A stretch of 64,000 nucleotides of DNA from Lentibacillus sp. Marseille-P4043. Lineage in GTDB: Bacteria; Bacillota; Bacilli; Bacillales; Amphibacillaceae. The notes beneath the pieces are model-generated. The model was not told the DNA's origin. It was given only the letters and a program-made list of their open reading frames with translations, and made no database searches. A program made the position numbers and the translations under genes. Of this stretch, positions 18,615 through 28,010 are shown piece after piece. Location of the stretch: NCBI RefSeq assembly GCF_900258515.1, contig NZ_LT984884.1, positions 3,830,633 through 3,894,632 of the forward strand. Direction: 5' to 3'. The stretch's first letter is position 1. Each line of letters starts with the position of its first letter.

Positions 18615-20039
18615 TTATTTCAAACGATCTACTAACTCATCGTATTTAGGACTGTTCAAGAAATTTTCCACTGAAATATGTTCAGCTTGTGGAAGTTTAA
18701 CTTTAGCACGATCAGTCAAGTCTTTATGGGTGATAACAATATCTGCATCATCAGGCAAATTATTTATTGCTGTATTTGTCACAAACACATCAATATCAGC
18801 TTTTTTAAACTTGTTCTTTAATAACGATGCGCCCATTGCACTTGAACCCATACCTGCATCACAGGCAAAAATCACTTTATTAATTTCATCTTGACTTTTA
18901 CTTTCAACTTCTTGTTCGTTGTCTACTTCCTCATTCTGGTTTAGTGTTCCTGCTACAGAACTTTTCTTTCCTTTCATTTCTTCCATTTTATCAGTAGCAG
19001 TTGATAAATCCTCATCTTCCGCCTTACTTGTTTTCAAAATGAATGATGCAATAAGGAATGTAACAACAGTAGCAACAAGTACACCTAAAATCACACCAAT
19101 ATAATTTCCCTGCGGTGTCATAGCCAGCACAGCAAAAATACTACCCGGTGATGCCGGTGCTACCAATCCTGCGTCAAATAATGTCAGCGTAAATACCCCA
19201 CTTACACCACCGGCAATAACGGCCAAAAGTAAGGCAGGTTTCATTAGCACATACGGGAAGTAAATCTCATGAATACCGCCAAGAAAATGAATAATCGCCG
19301 CACCAGGTGCAGAGCTTTTCGATACTCCTTTTCCAAAAATAGAAAATGCAAGCAAGATACCCAATCCAGGACCAGGGTTTGCTTCCAACAAGAATAGAAT
19401 AGATTTGCCTGCTTCCGCTACTTGCTCCACACCAATTGGACTTAGTATTCCATGGTTAATTGCGTTATTTAAAAATAAAATCTTCGCTGGTTCTATAATA
19501 ATATTTGCCAACGGTAGTAATCCTGCGTTAATGATTACCTCTACCCCTGAAGCCAATATATTATTCAGAGCTTCAACAACAGGACCTATCAGACTTACAG
19601 CAATACCTGCCAAAATTGCACCTAAAATACCAGCTGAGAAATTGTTGTAAAGCATTTCAAATCCGGATTTAACTTTATCCTGAAATACGTCATCGATCTT
19701 TTTCATACAATACCCAGCTAGTGGACCCATTATCATGGCCCCTAGGAACATAGGGATGTCTGCACCAACGATAACCCCCATCGTTGCAATCGCACCAACT
19801 ACTCCGCCTCGTGATTCATGAACCATTCGTCCACCCGTAAACCCGATTAAAAGTGGCAACAAGTAATTAATCATAGGGTCTACTAATGTTGCCAAATTCT
19901 CATTTGGGATCCACCCATCTGGGATAAACAAAGCCGTGATAATACCCCAGGCGATAAATGCCCCTATATTCGGCATAATCATACCGCTTAAATAGCTACC
20001 AAAGCGCTGAACCTTAGCACGAAAGCCCTTATTAGCCAT
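18615..20039 (-). CDS. mtlA: Mannitol-specific PTS enzyme IICB
   Basis: 474 residues: an IIC membrane domain of about six to eight helices (residues 15-345, with GGIHEIYFPYVL as the substrate-loop signature), a charged linker, and a C-terminal IIB domain with the phosphorylated Cys in IFACDAGMGSSAMGASLL. It imports mannitol and phosphorylates it to mannitol 1-phosphate. It has no A domain; that is encoded by mtlF in the same operon. The ATG follows AGAGGAA. A cre site and an inverted repeat suited to MtlR lie upstream. Confidence 0.96.
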   Translation of the reverse strand: MANKGFRAKVQRFGSYLSGMIMPNIGAFIAWGIITALFIPDGWIPNENLATLVDPMINYLLPLLIGFTGGRMVHESRGGVVGAIATMGVIVGADIPMFLGAMIMGPLAGYCMKKIDDVFQDKVKSGFEMLYNNFSAGILGAILAGIAVSLIGPVVEALNNILASGVEVIINAGLLPLANIIIEPAKILFLNNAINHGILSPIGVEQVAEAGKSILFLLEANPGPGLGILLAFSIFGKGVSKSSAPGAAIIHFLGGIHEIYFPYVLMKPALLLAVIAGGVSGVFTLTLFDAGLVAPASPGSIFAVLAMTPQGNYIGVILGVLVATVVTFLIASFILKTSKAEDEDLSTATDKMEEMKGKKSSVAGTLNQNEEVDNEQEVESKSQDEINKVIFACDAGMGSSAMGASLLKNKFKKADIDVFVTNTAINNLPDDADIVITHKDLTDRAKVKLPQAEHISVENFLNSPKYDELVDRLK

Positions 20040-20099
20040 ATAAATTCCTCTTTTCCTTTATGATTTTCAAAATAAAAATTCCGATTCCGTAATTTAATT

Positions 20100-20113
20100 T
20101 TACAGCGCTTACA
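20100..20113. promoter_or_regulatory. Putative cre site upstream of mtlA
   Basis: On the minus strand TGTAAGCGCTGTAA fits the CcpA site with one mismatch. It lies 60 bases before the mtlA start, consistent with glucose repression of mannitol use. Confidence 0.6.
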
Positions 20114-20145
20114 CAATCACGATCAATCTAATCTTAAGACTAATT

Positions 20146-20165
20146 TGTCAAAGACATTGTTGACA
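20146..20165. promoter_or_regulatory. Candidate MtlR operator
   Basis: TGTCAA and TTGACA form an inverted repeat with 8 bases between them. The TTGACA-like half could also be a -35 element. Position upstream of mtlA and the half-site resemblance to known MtlR sites support the call; it is inference. Confidence 0.4.
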
Positions 20166-20255
20166 TTATTTAAGTGGGACCTGGGGGGCAGGTTCATGTC
20201 AAGAAAAGCGCAAACAATCACACTTATTTTGTGTTTTTTCGTGTTACAATAAACG

Positions 20256-20356
20256 TAGAAATAAGAAAAAGGCATAACTAATAAAGACCGAAGAATACGC
20301 CAATATCTTCGGTCAGCAATGGGTCACTCCCTAAATTGAAGGGTGATCTATTTTTA
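20256..20356 (+). ncRNA. Candidate structured small RNA, copy 1 (short form)
   Basis: A TACAAT -10-like box (20245-20250) is followed by AATAAAGACCGAAGA, a hairpin GACCGAAGA/TCTTCGGTC, the shared block AGCAATGGGTCACTCCC, and a terminator-like hairpin ending in TTTTTATGG. The same arrangement recurs at 34145-34280 and 49868-50016. No protein is encoded. This copy lacks the middle part containing CTGGTAAACT seen in the other two. It is divergent from mtlA. I cannot match it to a named RNA family. Confidence 0.5.
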
Positions 20357-20404
20357 TGGTCAAATCTTCACAACAAGTGTGCAAATGCATTTTTTGAACC
20401 AGTG

Positions 20405-20633
20405 CTTATTCTAAGGTTATTCATAATAGTCAACAAAGGTTGCATTTTCCTATATAAGGGTCAAAAACCTTAGAAGAAAGAGTTTAAGAAAATAGCATGA
20501 ATAGTAGTCAAACCATATTTTCTTTATTTAAAAGATGAATAATGGGTGTAGAGATGATTGCACCTAAATCAAAATAAGTCGAAACTTTACCCAACGTTTT
20601 TATACAATTTCCGGCAATCAAGTAAATCCTCAC
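20405..20633 (-). pseudogene. Decayed copy of the 100-aa membrane protein gene at 46284-46586
   Basis: Nucleotide similarity to the intact gene runs from its GTG start region (CCTCACAATA, 20629-20638) to its 3' end (TTCTAAGGTTATTC, near 20410-20423), with several small indels that break the reading frame. It lies between the candidate RNA and the MFS gene. Confidence 0.7.
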
Positions 20634-20852
20634 AATAGTTGATTAAATAGGTCATTATTTGCTAGCAAAATAGGAGAAACTTATCTGTTTGGTAGTGTTT
20701 TCTTGTCAAATTTACTATATCAAAATAGTCAGTGTCCTCTCATTTATATTTATGAATGACTTTGCATAGAGGGCTATTTAAACAGCCTTAATATCAATAC
20801 CATCCATAGATAAGTATCTATTTTCACTCTGCGAAAACTACTTTTATTATAA

Positions 20853-22292
20853 TTATTGTACCTTCCTATCCGCATCTATTTTCAAATTATTTGTCGGTGT
20901 TCCACTAACATTGTGAATTCCTTCTATTTTATTAGGGATTAATCCTAATAAAAAGAAAGCTATCAATGCAAATCCCGCATAGATCAATGTTGTATTGGAT
21001 AAAGCACTTGCTTTATCGCCAATAGAAGCAAACAGAGCTACTGCCACTAAAGAAAATGAAGCGCCTATACGTTGTGCAGTATTTTCGATTACAGTATTCG
21101 TGAAAGTAATAACATTGATACGATCAGATTTTGCCGTTGAAACTATAACAGCCTTCATTATAGGCTGTGTAAAACTCATTCCAAAACCTACTAGAAGCAG
21201 AGAAAAACCAATGTAAACTGAAGAGGTATCTATGTTAGTCATCGCTAGCAATACTAGACCTATAAGGAAAAGGCCAAGTCCTACACCAGTCATTACCCGA
21301 GCCGTAAATCTCTTTATAATTTTCCCACTTAATAGAGCCCCACCTGCTGATCCAAGAAAGATCAACATTTGCAATATCCCCACAACTGTAGCAGATTTAC
21401 CTTGTGCACCTTGCACAAAGAACGTTAATAAATACATGACACCAGAATATCCAATACCCACCAAAACTATTGTTAGAGTAGGTACCCAAAAATTCCTATG
21501 TTTTGTATAATTAATATCTAGTAATGGATCCTTTTTCTTTTTTTCAACCACGATTAATACCAGTAGTGCGATAGCGAAAACAGCAAGGGATGGTAGCCAT
21601 GCACCAGACGAAAATCCATAATTGTTAATAAAAGTTGGTATGGTTAAAAGACCTCCCAATACGATTAATGTTAAGATGATACCTGAAAGATCCAAGGAAC
21701 CTCGTTTTTTACTTTTAACTGCAGGTACACCAAAAAGAAACAACAAAAATGCCACAACCCCAAAAATCCCTGTAAGTACAAAGGTAAAAGCCCACCCCAT
21801 AGAATCAACAACGATACCACTTACAAATGGTCCAAATAAAGCTCCCAAAACAGAAAAGGCATAAAAAGCACCCAATGCTTTACCACGTAATTCGCCAACG
21901 TAAAATTTGCCGGCATAAGAGACACCTGCAGGAGCCGTAGCAGCACCTGCCATTCCTTGTAAAAAGAGTCCTACAATTAATAGCCAATAGGATATTTGGA
22001 TTGCTGCTAAAAGTGACCCTAGTATCATACACGTTGCTCCAATAAGAAGAGTAACCTTTAATCCGCGCTCATCCCCCAACCAACCTAATAAAGGTTGAAA
22101 ACCAGTTAGCCCCAGGGCAAGCCCTAATTGCATCCACACTGCATATCCCGCATTCAACCCAAACTCTTCCAATATATGGGGATAAGCTGGTAAATGTGTA
22201 GCTAAACTAAACATGACAAAAAAAGTACCAATACATAGAAAGTAAAATTCTTTAGAAAGTGACTTTCTCTCTCCTGGCAATTTCTCTTCCAT
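20853..22292 (-). CDS. MFS transporter of the catabolic operon
   Basis: 479 residues with 12-14 predicted membrane helices. The MFS loop signature is visible as GWLGDERGLKVTLL near residue 70, with a second-half counterpart SGKIIKRFTARVMTG. The N-terminus EEKLPGERKSLSKEF is cytoplasmic, and the C-terminus is polar. The ATG follows AAAGGAGG. It is the last gene of the minus-strand run starting at 31082, but 168 bases separate it from the aldehyde dehydrogenase gene, so it might have its own promoter. Most likely it imports the acid degraded by the operon; drug export, common in this superfamily, is the alternative. Confidence 0.8.
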   Translation of the reverse strand: MEEKLPGERKSLSKEFYFLCIGTFFVMFSLATHLPAYPHILEEFGLNAGYAVWMQLGLALGLTGFQPLLGWLGDERGLKVTLLIGATCMILGSLLAAIQISYWLLIVGLFLQGMAGAATAPAGVSYAGKFYVGELRGKALGAFYAFSVLGALFGPFVSGIVVDSMGWAFTFVLTGIFGVVAFLLFLFGVPAVKSKKRGSLDLSGIILTLIVLGGLLTIPTFINNYGFSSGAWLPSLAVFAIALLVLIVVEKKKKDPLLDINYTKHRNFWVPTLTIVLVGIGYSGVMYLLTFFVQGAQGKSATVVGILQMLIFLGSAGGALLSGKIIKRFTARVMTGVGLGLFLIGLVLLAMTNIDTSSVYIGFSLLLVGFGMSFTQPIMKAVIVSTAKSDRINVITFTNTVIENTAQRIGASFSLVAVALFASIGDKASALSNTTLIYAGFALIAFFLLGLIPNKIEGIHNVSGTPTNNLKIDADRKVQ

Positions 22293-22460
22293 TTTCTGTT
22301 CCTCCTTTAGTCTAATAGAAAAACCGTAATATATAATTTTTTCACAAAAATGAGGCTAAAATGAAAGTATCATGATTAATCATTTAAAAATAACCGTAAA
22401 TTATATTTTAAAAAAGATTCTTGAGTATAAATGGGCAGCCTCATAACTGCCCACTTGTAT

Positions 22461-23939
22461 TTAGCCTAAGCCAATAACACATGTTTTTTCATACGTATAT
22501 TCTAGAACCGTATCCGTACCATACCCGCTACCTTTCGTACCACCAAATGGCAAATCAGCACCTACTATACCATACGTATTAACCCATACATTACCTGCAT
22601 CTATCTTTTCTACCATACGGTGAGCTTTGCGTAAATCACTCGTCCATACTCCTGCTGCAAGCCCATATTCAGTGTCGTTCGCAATCTGTATCGCTTCTTC
22701 CTCGGTATCAAACGGTATAGCTACTGCGACTGGACCAAATATCTCCTCTTGGCAAATAGTCAATTCGTTGCTTTCGGCTTTAAACAAGGTTGGTTCTATC
22801 CAATACCCGCCAGAAAATTCAGGTTTATCTGCTAAAAGAACGTCTCCACCGAATCTTCCTCCAAAAACAATTTCTCCTCCTTCATCAAGACCTTTATCAA
22901 TATAAGAGCGAACTTTATGATACTGTGGTAAGTTAGCAATTGGCCCCATTGAATTTTCCGGGTCTAAGGTGTCACCGTATTTCACTGTTTGTGGATCCGC
23001 CATTTTTTCTTTTATCTTGGAGATTGTTTCATCAAATATTGATCGCTGAATAAGAATCCTCGATCCCGCAGCACATATTTGACCTGCATTACGAGTGTAT
23101 ATACCGTTTATTACTCCATTAGATGCATTATCCAGATTTGCATCTTCAAAGACAATATTTGGTGATTTCCCACCCAATTCAAAAATTAAAGATTTAGGAA
23201 TTTTAGCAGAAGCTCGAGTAATCGCTTCAGCCGTTTTTATTGATCCTGTCAAACTAACCTTATTAACTTGCTTATGGCCTACTAATGGGTCCCCAATTTC
23301 ACTTCCTAGTCCCGAAATCACATTGATTACTCCAGGTGGGAGAATTTCAGAGAGTATTTCTCCATAACGTAAAGATGCAGCTGTTGCTAGTTCCGATGGT
23401 TTAATGATTACTGTGTTTCCAGCAGCAAGTGCATATGCTGCTTTAATTGTGAACGTAAATAATGGTGCATTCCACGGTAGAATCCCCAATACGACGCCAT
23501 ATGGTTTTCTTAACGTATAACCAAAGTTTCCTTCTCCCATTTGCACTGTTTTGCCTTGCCCACCTACGAGAGGAGCGGCACCCGCGGCATCATACCAAAG
23601 CTGTTTTAGCACAATGGTGAGATACTGATACTGATCAAGGACCCACCCATTATTTTTTGTCTCAAGTTTTAATAACTCTTCTCCATGTTCGGAAAGCGCA
23701 TCACCAACACGTCGCAAATAGTCGCTTCGTTCTCGAGCTGAAATGGCTGACCAACTTGGAAATGCATTACTGGCTGCAGTCACAACATCCTCAACATCCT
23801 CTTTTGTACTTAGGGGAATTTGTGCCCAAGCCTTACCTGTTGAAGGATCAATACTATCCATTGTTTCCCCATTGGAAGAAGGAATTTGCTTTCCACCTAT
23901 AATATTATGAAACTGTTTCATACTTTTAATAGTTTCCAA
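22461..23939 (-). CDS. NAD(P)-dependent aldehyde dehydrogenase of the acyl side-chain operon
   Basis: About 492 residues of the ALDH superfamily: GILPWNAPLFTFTIKAAYAL (N-terminal cofactor region), SLTGSIKTAEAI, the catalytic Glu in FELGGKSPN and catalytic Cys in RNAGQICAAGSR, and EEIFGPVAVAIPFDTEEEA. It oxidises an aldehyde to the acid. The ATG at 23957 has no ribosome site; AAGGGTGG lies six bases before a TTG at 23939, which I take as the start (METIKSMKQ). It follows the second acyl-CoA dehydrogenase closely. In an aldolytic side-chain pathway it would remove the aldehyde released by the Ltp2-like enzyme, as Sad does in bacterial cholate degradation (inference by analogy). Confidence 0.88.
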   Translation of the reverse strand: METIKSMKQFHNIIGGKQIPSSNGETMDSIDPSTGKAWAQIPLSTKEDVEDVVTAASNAFPSWSAISARERSDYLRRVGDALSEHGEELLKLETKNNGWVLDQYQYLTIVLKQLWYDAAGAAPLVGGQGKTVQMGEGNFGYTLRKPYGVVLGILPWNAPLFTFTIKAAYALAAGNTVIIKPSELATAASLRYGEILSEILPPGVINVISGLGSEIGDPLVGHKQVNKVSLTGSIKTAEAITRASAKIPKSLIFELGGKSPNIVFEDANLDNASNGVINGIYTRNAGQICAAGSRILIQRSIFDETISKIKEKMADPQTVKYGDTLDPENSMGPIANLPQYHKVRSYIDKGLDEGGEIVFGGRFGGDVLLADKPEFSGGYWIEPTLFKAESNELTICQEEIFGPVAVAIPFDTEEEAIQIANDTEYGLAAGVWTSDLRKAHRMVEKIDAGNVWVNTYGIVGADLPFGGTKGSGYGTDTVLEYTYEKTCVIGLG

Positions 23940-23962
23940 AGTAAGTCCACCCTTCATTCTTT

Positions 23963-25123
23963 TTATTTAACAAAAGCATATTTTTCACCAATCCAGTGGA
24001 GTGCTTTAGCAATTTCTTCATTATAATGTGTAATGGAACCAAGGTAATTTTCAAAATAGCGTGCTCGCTTGAGGTATAAATGGCAATCCATTTCCTCTGT
24101 AAAACCGACACCACCGTGGATTTGAATATTATCTGATGCAGCACGAATATAAGCCTCCGTTGCAAAAGTACGCGCGCTATATATGGATGCTTCCCGGTCT
24201 TCTTCCTCATTTTCAAGTGACCAACTTGCATAGTAGCTTAAAGATCGAGCCGTTTCTAGTTCAAGTTTCATATCGACAATTGTATGTTTTACAGCCTGAA
24301 AACGCCCGATAGGCTGACCAAATTGCTCACGAATTTTTGCATATTCAGTCGACATTTCAACCACTTTTTCCATTCCGCCAACAATCATGGAACTGAGCGC
24401 AGCATTGAGGTACAACAACCCTTCCTGTAAAATAGGCCAGCCTTGATGAATTGGGCCAAGGAGCTGCTGTTTTGAAACATTCACATCATCAAATGTTATT
24501 TCAGACAGGTGTTGGGTTTCATCCACACATTTTTGCATACGAATTTCCATCTCTTTCGTTTGATCGACAAGTACTAATGAAATTCCTTCCCCTTCAATAG
24601 AATCAGAAGTTCGTACAACCAATAAATATGTGTCAGCCGAACCTCCATGCGGTACAAGCTCCTTCACTCCATTTATAACAAATGAATCTCCTTCTTGATT
24701 TGTTGAACATGAAATTTCATCAGGTTTGTAACCCTTTTGTGGCTCTAACCAAGCAAGTGTAAAACTTCTTTCACCTGATGCTATTTCCGGTAAATATTTT
24801 TCTTTTTGTTCCTTTGTGCCATACTTCTCAAGTAATGGCACAACTAAAGCCATAGTCTCCAAATGAATACCAGGCAATAGTGACCGCCCGATTTCTTCAA
24901 AAACAGGTACTAAGTCTACTGATCCGAGCCCCAGACCTCCATATTCTTCAGAAATATTAATAGCAGTTGCACCAAGCTCTGCTAGGCCTGTTCTTGTTTT
25001 GTCTAATTTCTTTGTATTGCCTTGAATAAATTCACGTGCAATATCGGTTTGTCCAGCATCATCTAAATACTTGCGCAAATATCCACGAAACATTTCCTGT
25101 TCCTCATTTAAAGCAAAATCCAT
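23963..25123 (-). CDS. Acyl-CoA dehydrogenase, probable non-catalytic subunit of a heteromer
   Basis: 386 residues with the three-domain acyl-CoA dehydrogenase fold. FAD-binding REQFGQPIGRFQAVKH (residues 265-280) is present, but neither known catalytic-base position carries Glu: the C-terminal loop reads YLGSITHYNE instead of YEGT, and the helix aligned with HERTGIG of the neighbour reads YLNAALS. In mycobacterial ChsE1-ChsE2 and ChsE4-ChsE5 complexes one subunit similarly gives FAD contacts and the other the base, forming alpha2beta2 enzymes with half the usual active sites. It begins 22 bases after the other dehydrogenase gene. Confidence 0.88.
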   Translation of the reverse strand: MDFALNEEQEMFRGYLRKYLDDAGQTDIAREFIQGNTKKLDKTRTGLAELGATAINISEEYGGLGLGSVDLVPVFEEIGRSLLPGIHLETMALVVPLLEKYGTKEQKEKYLPEIASGERSFTLAWLEPQKGYKPDEISCSTNQEGDSFVINGVKELVPHGGSADTYLLVVRTSDSIEGEGISLVLVDQTKEMEIRMQKCVDETQHLSEITFDDVNVSKQQLLGPIHQGWPILQEGLLYLNAALSSMIVGGMEKVVEMSTEYAKIREQFGQPIGRFQAVKHTIVDMKLELETARSLSYYASWSLENEEEDREASIYSARTFATEAYIRAASDNIQIHGGVGFTEEMDCHLYLKRARYFENYLGSITHYNEEIAKALHWIGEKYAFVK

Positions 25124-25145
25124 TTATCTTACACCTCCATTTCAG

Positions 25146-26342
25146 TTAACGTCCCATATCTTTTGGTAAACCTAATACACGTTCGCCTATTGTATTTCGC
25201 TGTACTTCACTTGTACCGCCGCCAATTGTCTGGCCAAATGATGCTAGAAAATGATCTTGCCAAACCGTATCAACAGGTGCATCTTCTTTCCATAAAACTC
25301 CTCTGTGACCTTGTATTGACACCATAAAGCCGGCCATTTCTTTCGTGAGTTCACTAACCATTAATTTGTCAATAGAGCTTTCTGGACCTGGTTGCCCCTT
25401 TTTCAGTGTTGTCGTTAAATTTCGGTAGTAATTTAACAGTGATCCTCGAAACCGGGCGTAAAAACTAGCCATCTTTTGCCTCACAAATGGATCCTCAATT
25501 AACGGTTTACCATTTGCCTTGTATTCTTTTGTAAGCGCAACCATATCATTGAAACGTTTTTCAAGTGTAAACAATTCAGCGCCAATACCTGTTCGTTCAT
25601 GCAGCATTAATGCAATCATGACTCTCCAACCTTTATCAACCTCACCTACGATATCAGCATCATACGCAACAGCATCCGTTAGGTACACTTCATTAAACTC
25701 CTGCTGGCCATCCATTTGCGTAATAGGTCTTGTTTCGACACCTGGCTGGTGCATGTCTAGTAAAAACGCTGTAATCCCTCGATGCTTTTTTTCCTGATTA
25801 TTACTTGTTCGGGCCAGTAAAAAGCATTTATCGGCTAAATGACCAAAACTAGTCCAAACTTTCTGACCATTAATAATCCACTTATCCCCTTGTTTAACTG
25901 CGCTTGTTTTAATTGCTGACAAATCAGATCCTGCATTCGGTTCTGAATACCCCTGACACCATACCTCTTCACCTGTAACTATTTTCTTAATATACTTCTC
26001 TTTTTGTTCTTCAGTTCCAGACTGTATCAGTGTCGGCCCAACCATATGAATACCTATATAGTTTACTAGTGGCGGCGCTTCTACCCGAACCATCTCCTGA
26101 TGATAGATGATTTCTTCCATTAACGTGGCATCCCGGCCGCCATACTCTTTAGGCCATGCAACTGCGGCCCATCCACCTTCATATAACGTTTTCTGCCAAT
26201 CCCGTAAAAACGTTGAATACGCCTCTTTATCCTTGGGCAATTCCCTATTCCCCTCAAGCCAACCTTGAGGGAGATTTTCCTCCAGCCATGATCGTAATTC
26301 ATGGCGAAATGATTCTTCTTGTTTTGAAATAGAAAAATCCAT
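25146..26342 (-). CDS. Acyl-CoA dehydrogenase, probable catalytic subunit
   Basis: 398 residues. CQGYSEPNAGSDLSAIKTSA and WTSFGHLADKCFLLARTS are the usual mid-domain segments; IGGGTSEVQRNTIGERVLGLP is the C-terminal signature with Gly where medium-chain enzymes have Glu. Glu249 in LMLHERTGIGAE sits where isovaleryl-CoA and FadE26-type enzymes keep the catalytic base. The FAD arginine motif REQFG is replaced by KANGKPLIEDPFVRQK, again like FadE26-type partners. It oxidises an acyl-CoA to the 2,3-enoyl-CoA, probably with the product of 23963-25123. The ATG is preceded by an AGAGGAGG-like site. Confidence 0.88.
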   Translation of the reverse strand: MDFSISKQEESFRHELRSWLEENLPQGWLEGNRELPKDKEAYSTFLRDWQKTLYEGGWAAVAWPKEYGGRDATLMEEIIYHQEMVRVEAPPLVNYIGIHMVGPTLIQSGTEEQKEKYIKKIVTGEEVWCQGYSEPNAGSDLSAIKTSAVKQGDKWIINGQKVWTSFGHLADKCFLLARTSNNQEKKHRGITAFLLDMHQPGVETRPITQMDGQQEFNEVYLTDAVAYDADIVGEVDKGWRVMIALMLHERTGIGAELFTLEKRFNDMVALTKEYKANGKPLIEDPFVRQKMASFYARFRGSLLNYYRNLTTTLKKGQPGPESSIDKLMVSELTKEMAGFMVSIQGHRGVLWKEDAPVDTVWQDHFLASFGQTIGGGTSEVQRNTIGERVLGLPKDMGR

Positions 26343-26385
26343 TTTGTACCGTCCTCCTCTTATCCGAATGATTACATTTTCTGTT

Positions 26386-26808
26386 TCAATCCACTACTGG
26401 AACCCATTGAGGAAGTGCTCTATCTTCAGTGATATCCTGCCAGGCCATCTCTACAGGCATACCAATGTAAACATTATCAGCCTTACAATCTATCACATTA
26501 CACATAATCTTCACTTCTGGAACTTTTTCTAATTCAGCCTGCGCAATAATCAATGGCAAATCATCCTGAAAACCTGGTAAAAAAGGCCGATAGGAAATGA
26601 CATAGGAATAGATTTTGGCCTTCACATCTCCACCCAGTTCTTCCCATATAATGTCCTGACTTCCGCACTTTGCACAACTTGGTCCAGATGGGTGTGCATA
26701 ATGACCACAACTATTGCACTTTTGTAAAGCTAGTTCATGTCGATCGGCCGCATCCCAATACGGATGATTATCCTGCGTTTTGAGTGGAATTGGTTTTTGA
26801 TATTCCAT
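26386..26808 (-). CDS. DUF35 zinc-ribbon/OB-fold protein (ChsH2 C-terminal-domain-like)
   Basis: 140 residues: a rubredoxin-like zinc ribbon with Cys31, Cys34, Cys45 and Cys48 (CNSCGHYAHPSGPSCAKCGS), then an OB fold. Proteins of this type bind thiolase-fold partners: the DUF35 domain of ChsH2 forms the retro-aldolase with Ltp2 in actinobacterial steroid side-chain degradation. Here it is a separate gene, 11 bases downstream of the Ltp2-like gene, so a complex of the two products is very likely. In ChsH2 the same module is fused to a MaoC domain, which here is encoded separately at 28457-28903. Confidence 0.85.
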   Translation of the reverse strand: MEYQKPIPLKTQDNHPYWDAADRHELALQKCNSCGHYAHPSGPSCAKCGSQDIIWEELGGDVKAKIYSYVISYRPFLPGFQDDLPLIIAQAELEKVPEVKIMCNVIDCKADNVYIGMPVEMAWQDITEDRALPQWVPVVD

Positions 26809-26819
26809 GATTAACCCTC

Positions 26820-27980
26820 CTAATTTCTAAGAATCATTGCACCAGCGATGTCTGGTCCTGCCCAGCCAGTACATATGCCAATTTCACAACTTTCGACTTG
26901 ACGATCTGTTCCTTCATATTGATGGCGTAACTGCCTAACAATTTCAAGTACATTGTTCATTCCGTGCGTATAACCTTCTGACAGCATGCCACCAGCCGTA
27001 TTTGTCGGCAGTTTACCACCTAAACGGAGATTGCCTTCTGCCACGAACTCTCCAACTTCTCCACGTGGGGCAAATCCATAAGCCTCCAGTTGACGCAATA
27101 CGACCCAGCTAAAGCAATCATAAATGGAAGCTACGTCAATATCTTCCGGTTTCACACCTGCCGATTTATATAATCCTGGAGCTACATAATCGGAAGCTAC
27201 TTGAGTTATATCGGACCAATAATGTGCATGTGGGTGACACTGTCTAGATTCCATCCCCATAATGTAGACAGGTTTTGATTTACAGTCTTTGGCTCGTTCT
27301 GCTGATGTAACAATGATTGCATTTGCTTCATCCAATTCAACACAGGAGTCGTGTATATTAAATGGATAACTGATATCAGGTGTATCCAGATATTTTTCCA
27401 TTGTTAAAGGTTTTCCATGTAAAAATGCTTTCGGATTTCGCTGCGCATGTTCGTAAAAACTTACACACAAATGACCAAGATGTTCTTTTGTAATTCCTGT
27501 TTCGTGCATATGACGGGTGGCAAACATTCCAAACCATTGCGAGGGGCTTGCTGATCCGTATGGAATAATATAACTTCCACCAGGCAGCGCTGATTGTAAC
27601 ATGTTAGGGTCGTACCCTCTGCCTACCCGCTGTCCAGAACTACCATTCATGGAGCGGAAAATTAAAACGGTATTTAATTCCCCTGCCTCAATTAGTGCAA
27701 TTGCATCGCTAATTAGCATTTCTGTACTACTTCCGCCACCATGTATATCTTTTACATACTTTGGACGGACACCTAGGTATGTTGCCAGCTGATGTGAGGT
27801 ACAAGAGTCATTTTCGTTATAATTCATGAATCCATCGATATCCTGAGCGTCTAGACCAGCATCGTTAATCGCAGCCCTAGCTGCATCTAACGCCATATGC
27901 AATGGAGTTGTTCCAGAATTTCTAGAACGTTCACTTTCTCCTACGCCTACGATTGCGTAACGGTCTGTAATAGTTCCCAT
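26820..27980 (-). CDS. Ltp2-like thiolase-fold protein, probable acyl-CoA retro-aldolase
   Basis: 386 residues of the SCP2-thiolase/lipid-transfer group. The nucleophile loop reads HGGGSSTEM (residues 80-88), with no Cys where thiolases carry one, so thiolysis is unlikely. Tyr287 in SIYDCFSW and Tyr337 in GGMLSEGYTHGMN lie 50 residues apart, at motifs that in Ltp2 hold tyrosines implicated in C-C cleavage. Together with the DUF35 protein it should split a 3-hydroxyacyl-CoA into a shorter acyl-CoA (acetyl- or propionyl-CoA) and an aldehyde or ketone. The neighbouring aldehyde dehydrogenase suits an aldehyde product. A classical beta-ketothiolase role is the alternative, argued against by the missing Cys. 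Confidence 0.85.
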   Translation of the reverse strand: MGTITDRYAIVGVGESERSRNSGTTPLHMALDAARAAINDAGLDAQDIDGFMNYNENDSCTSHQLATYLGVRPKYVKDIHGGGSSTEMLISDAIALIEAGELNTVLIFRSMNGSSGQRVGRGYDPNMLQSALPGGSYIIPYGSASPSQWFGMFATRHMHETGITKEHLGHLCVSFYEHAQRNPKAFLHGKPLTMEKYLDTPDISYPFNIHDSCVELDEANAIIVTSAERAKDCKSKPVYIMGMESRQCHPHAHYWSDITQVASDYVAPGLYKSAGVKPEDIDVASIYDCFSWVVLRQLEAYGFAPRGEVGEFVAEGNLRLGGKLPTNTAGGMLSEGYTHGMNNVLEIVRQLRHQYEGTDRQVESCEIGICTGWAGPDIAGAMILRN

Positions 27981-28010
27981 CTTTTAAACCTCCTTCTATA
28001 ATTGCAATGT

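Noticed and set aside
26820..27980. Ordinary acetyl-CoA acetyltransferase
   Set aside because: The nucleophile Cys position reads GGGSS, so a thiolase reaction is unlikely.
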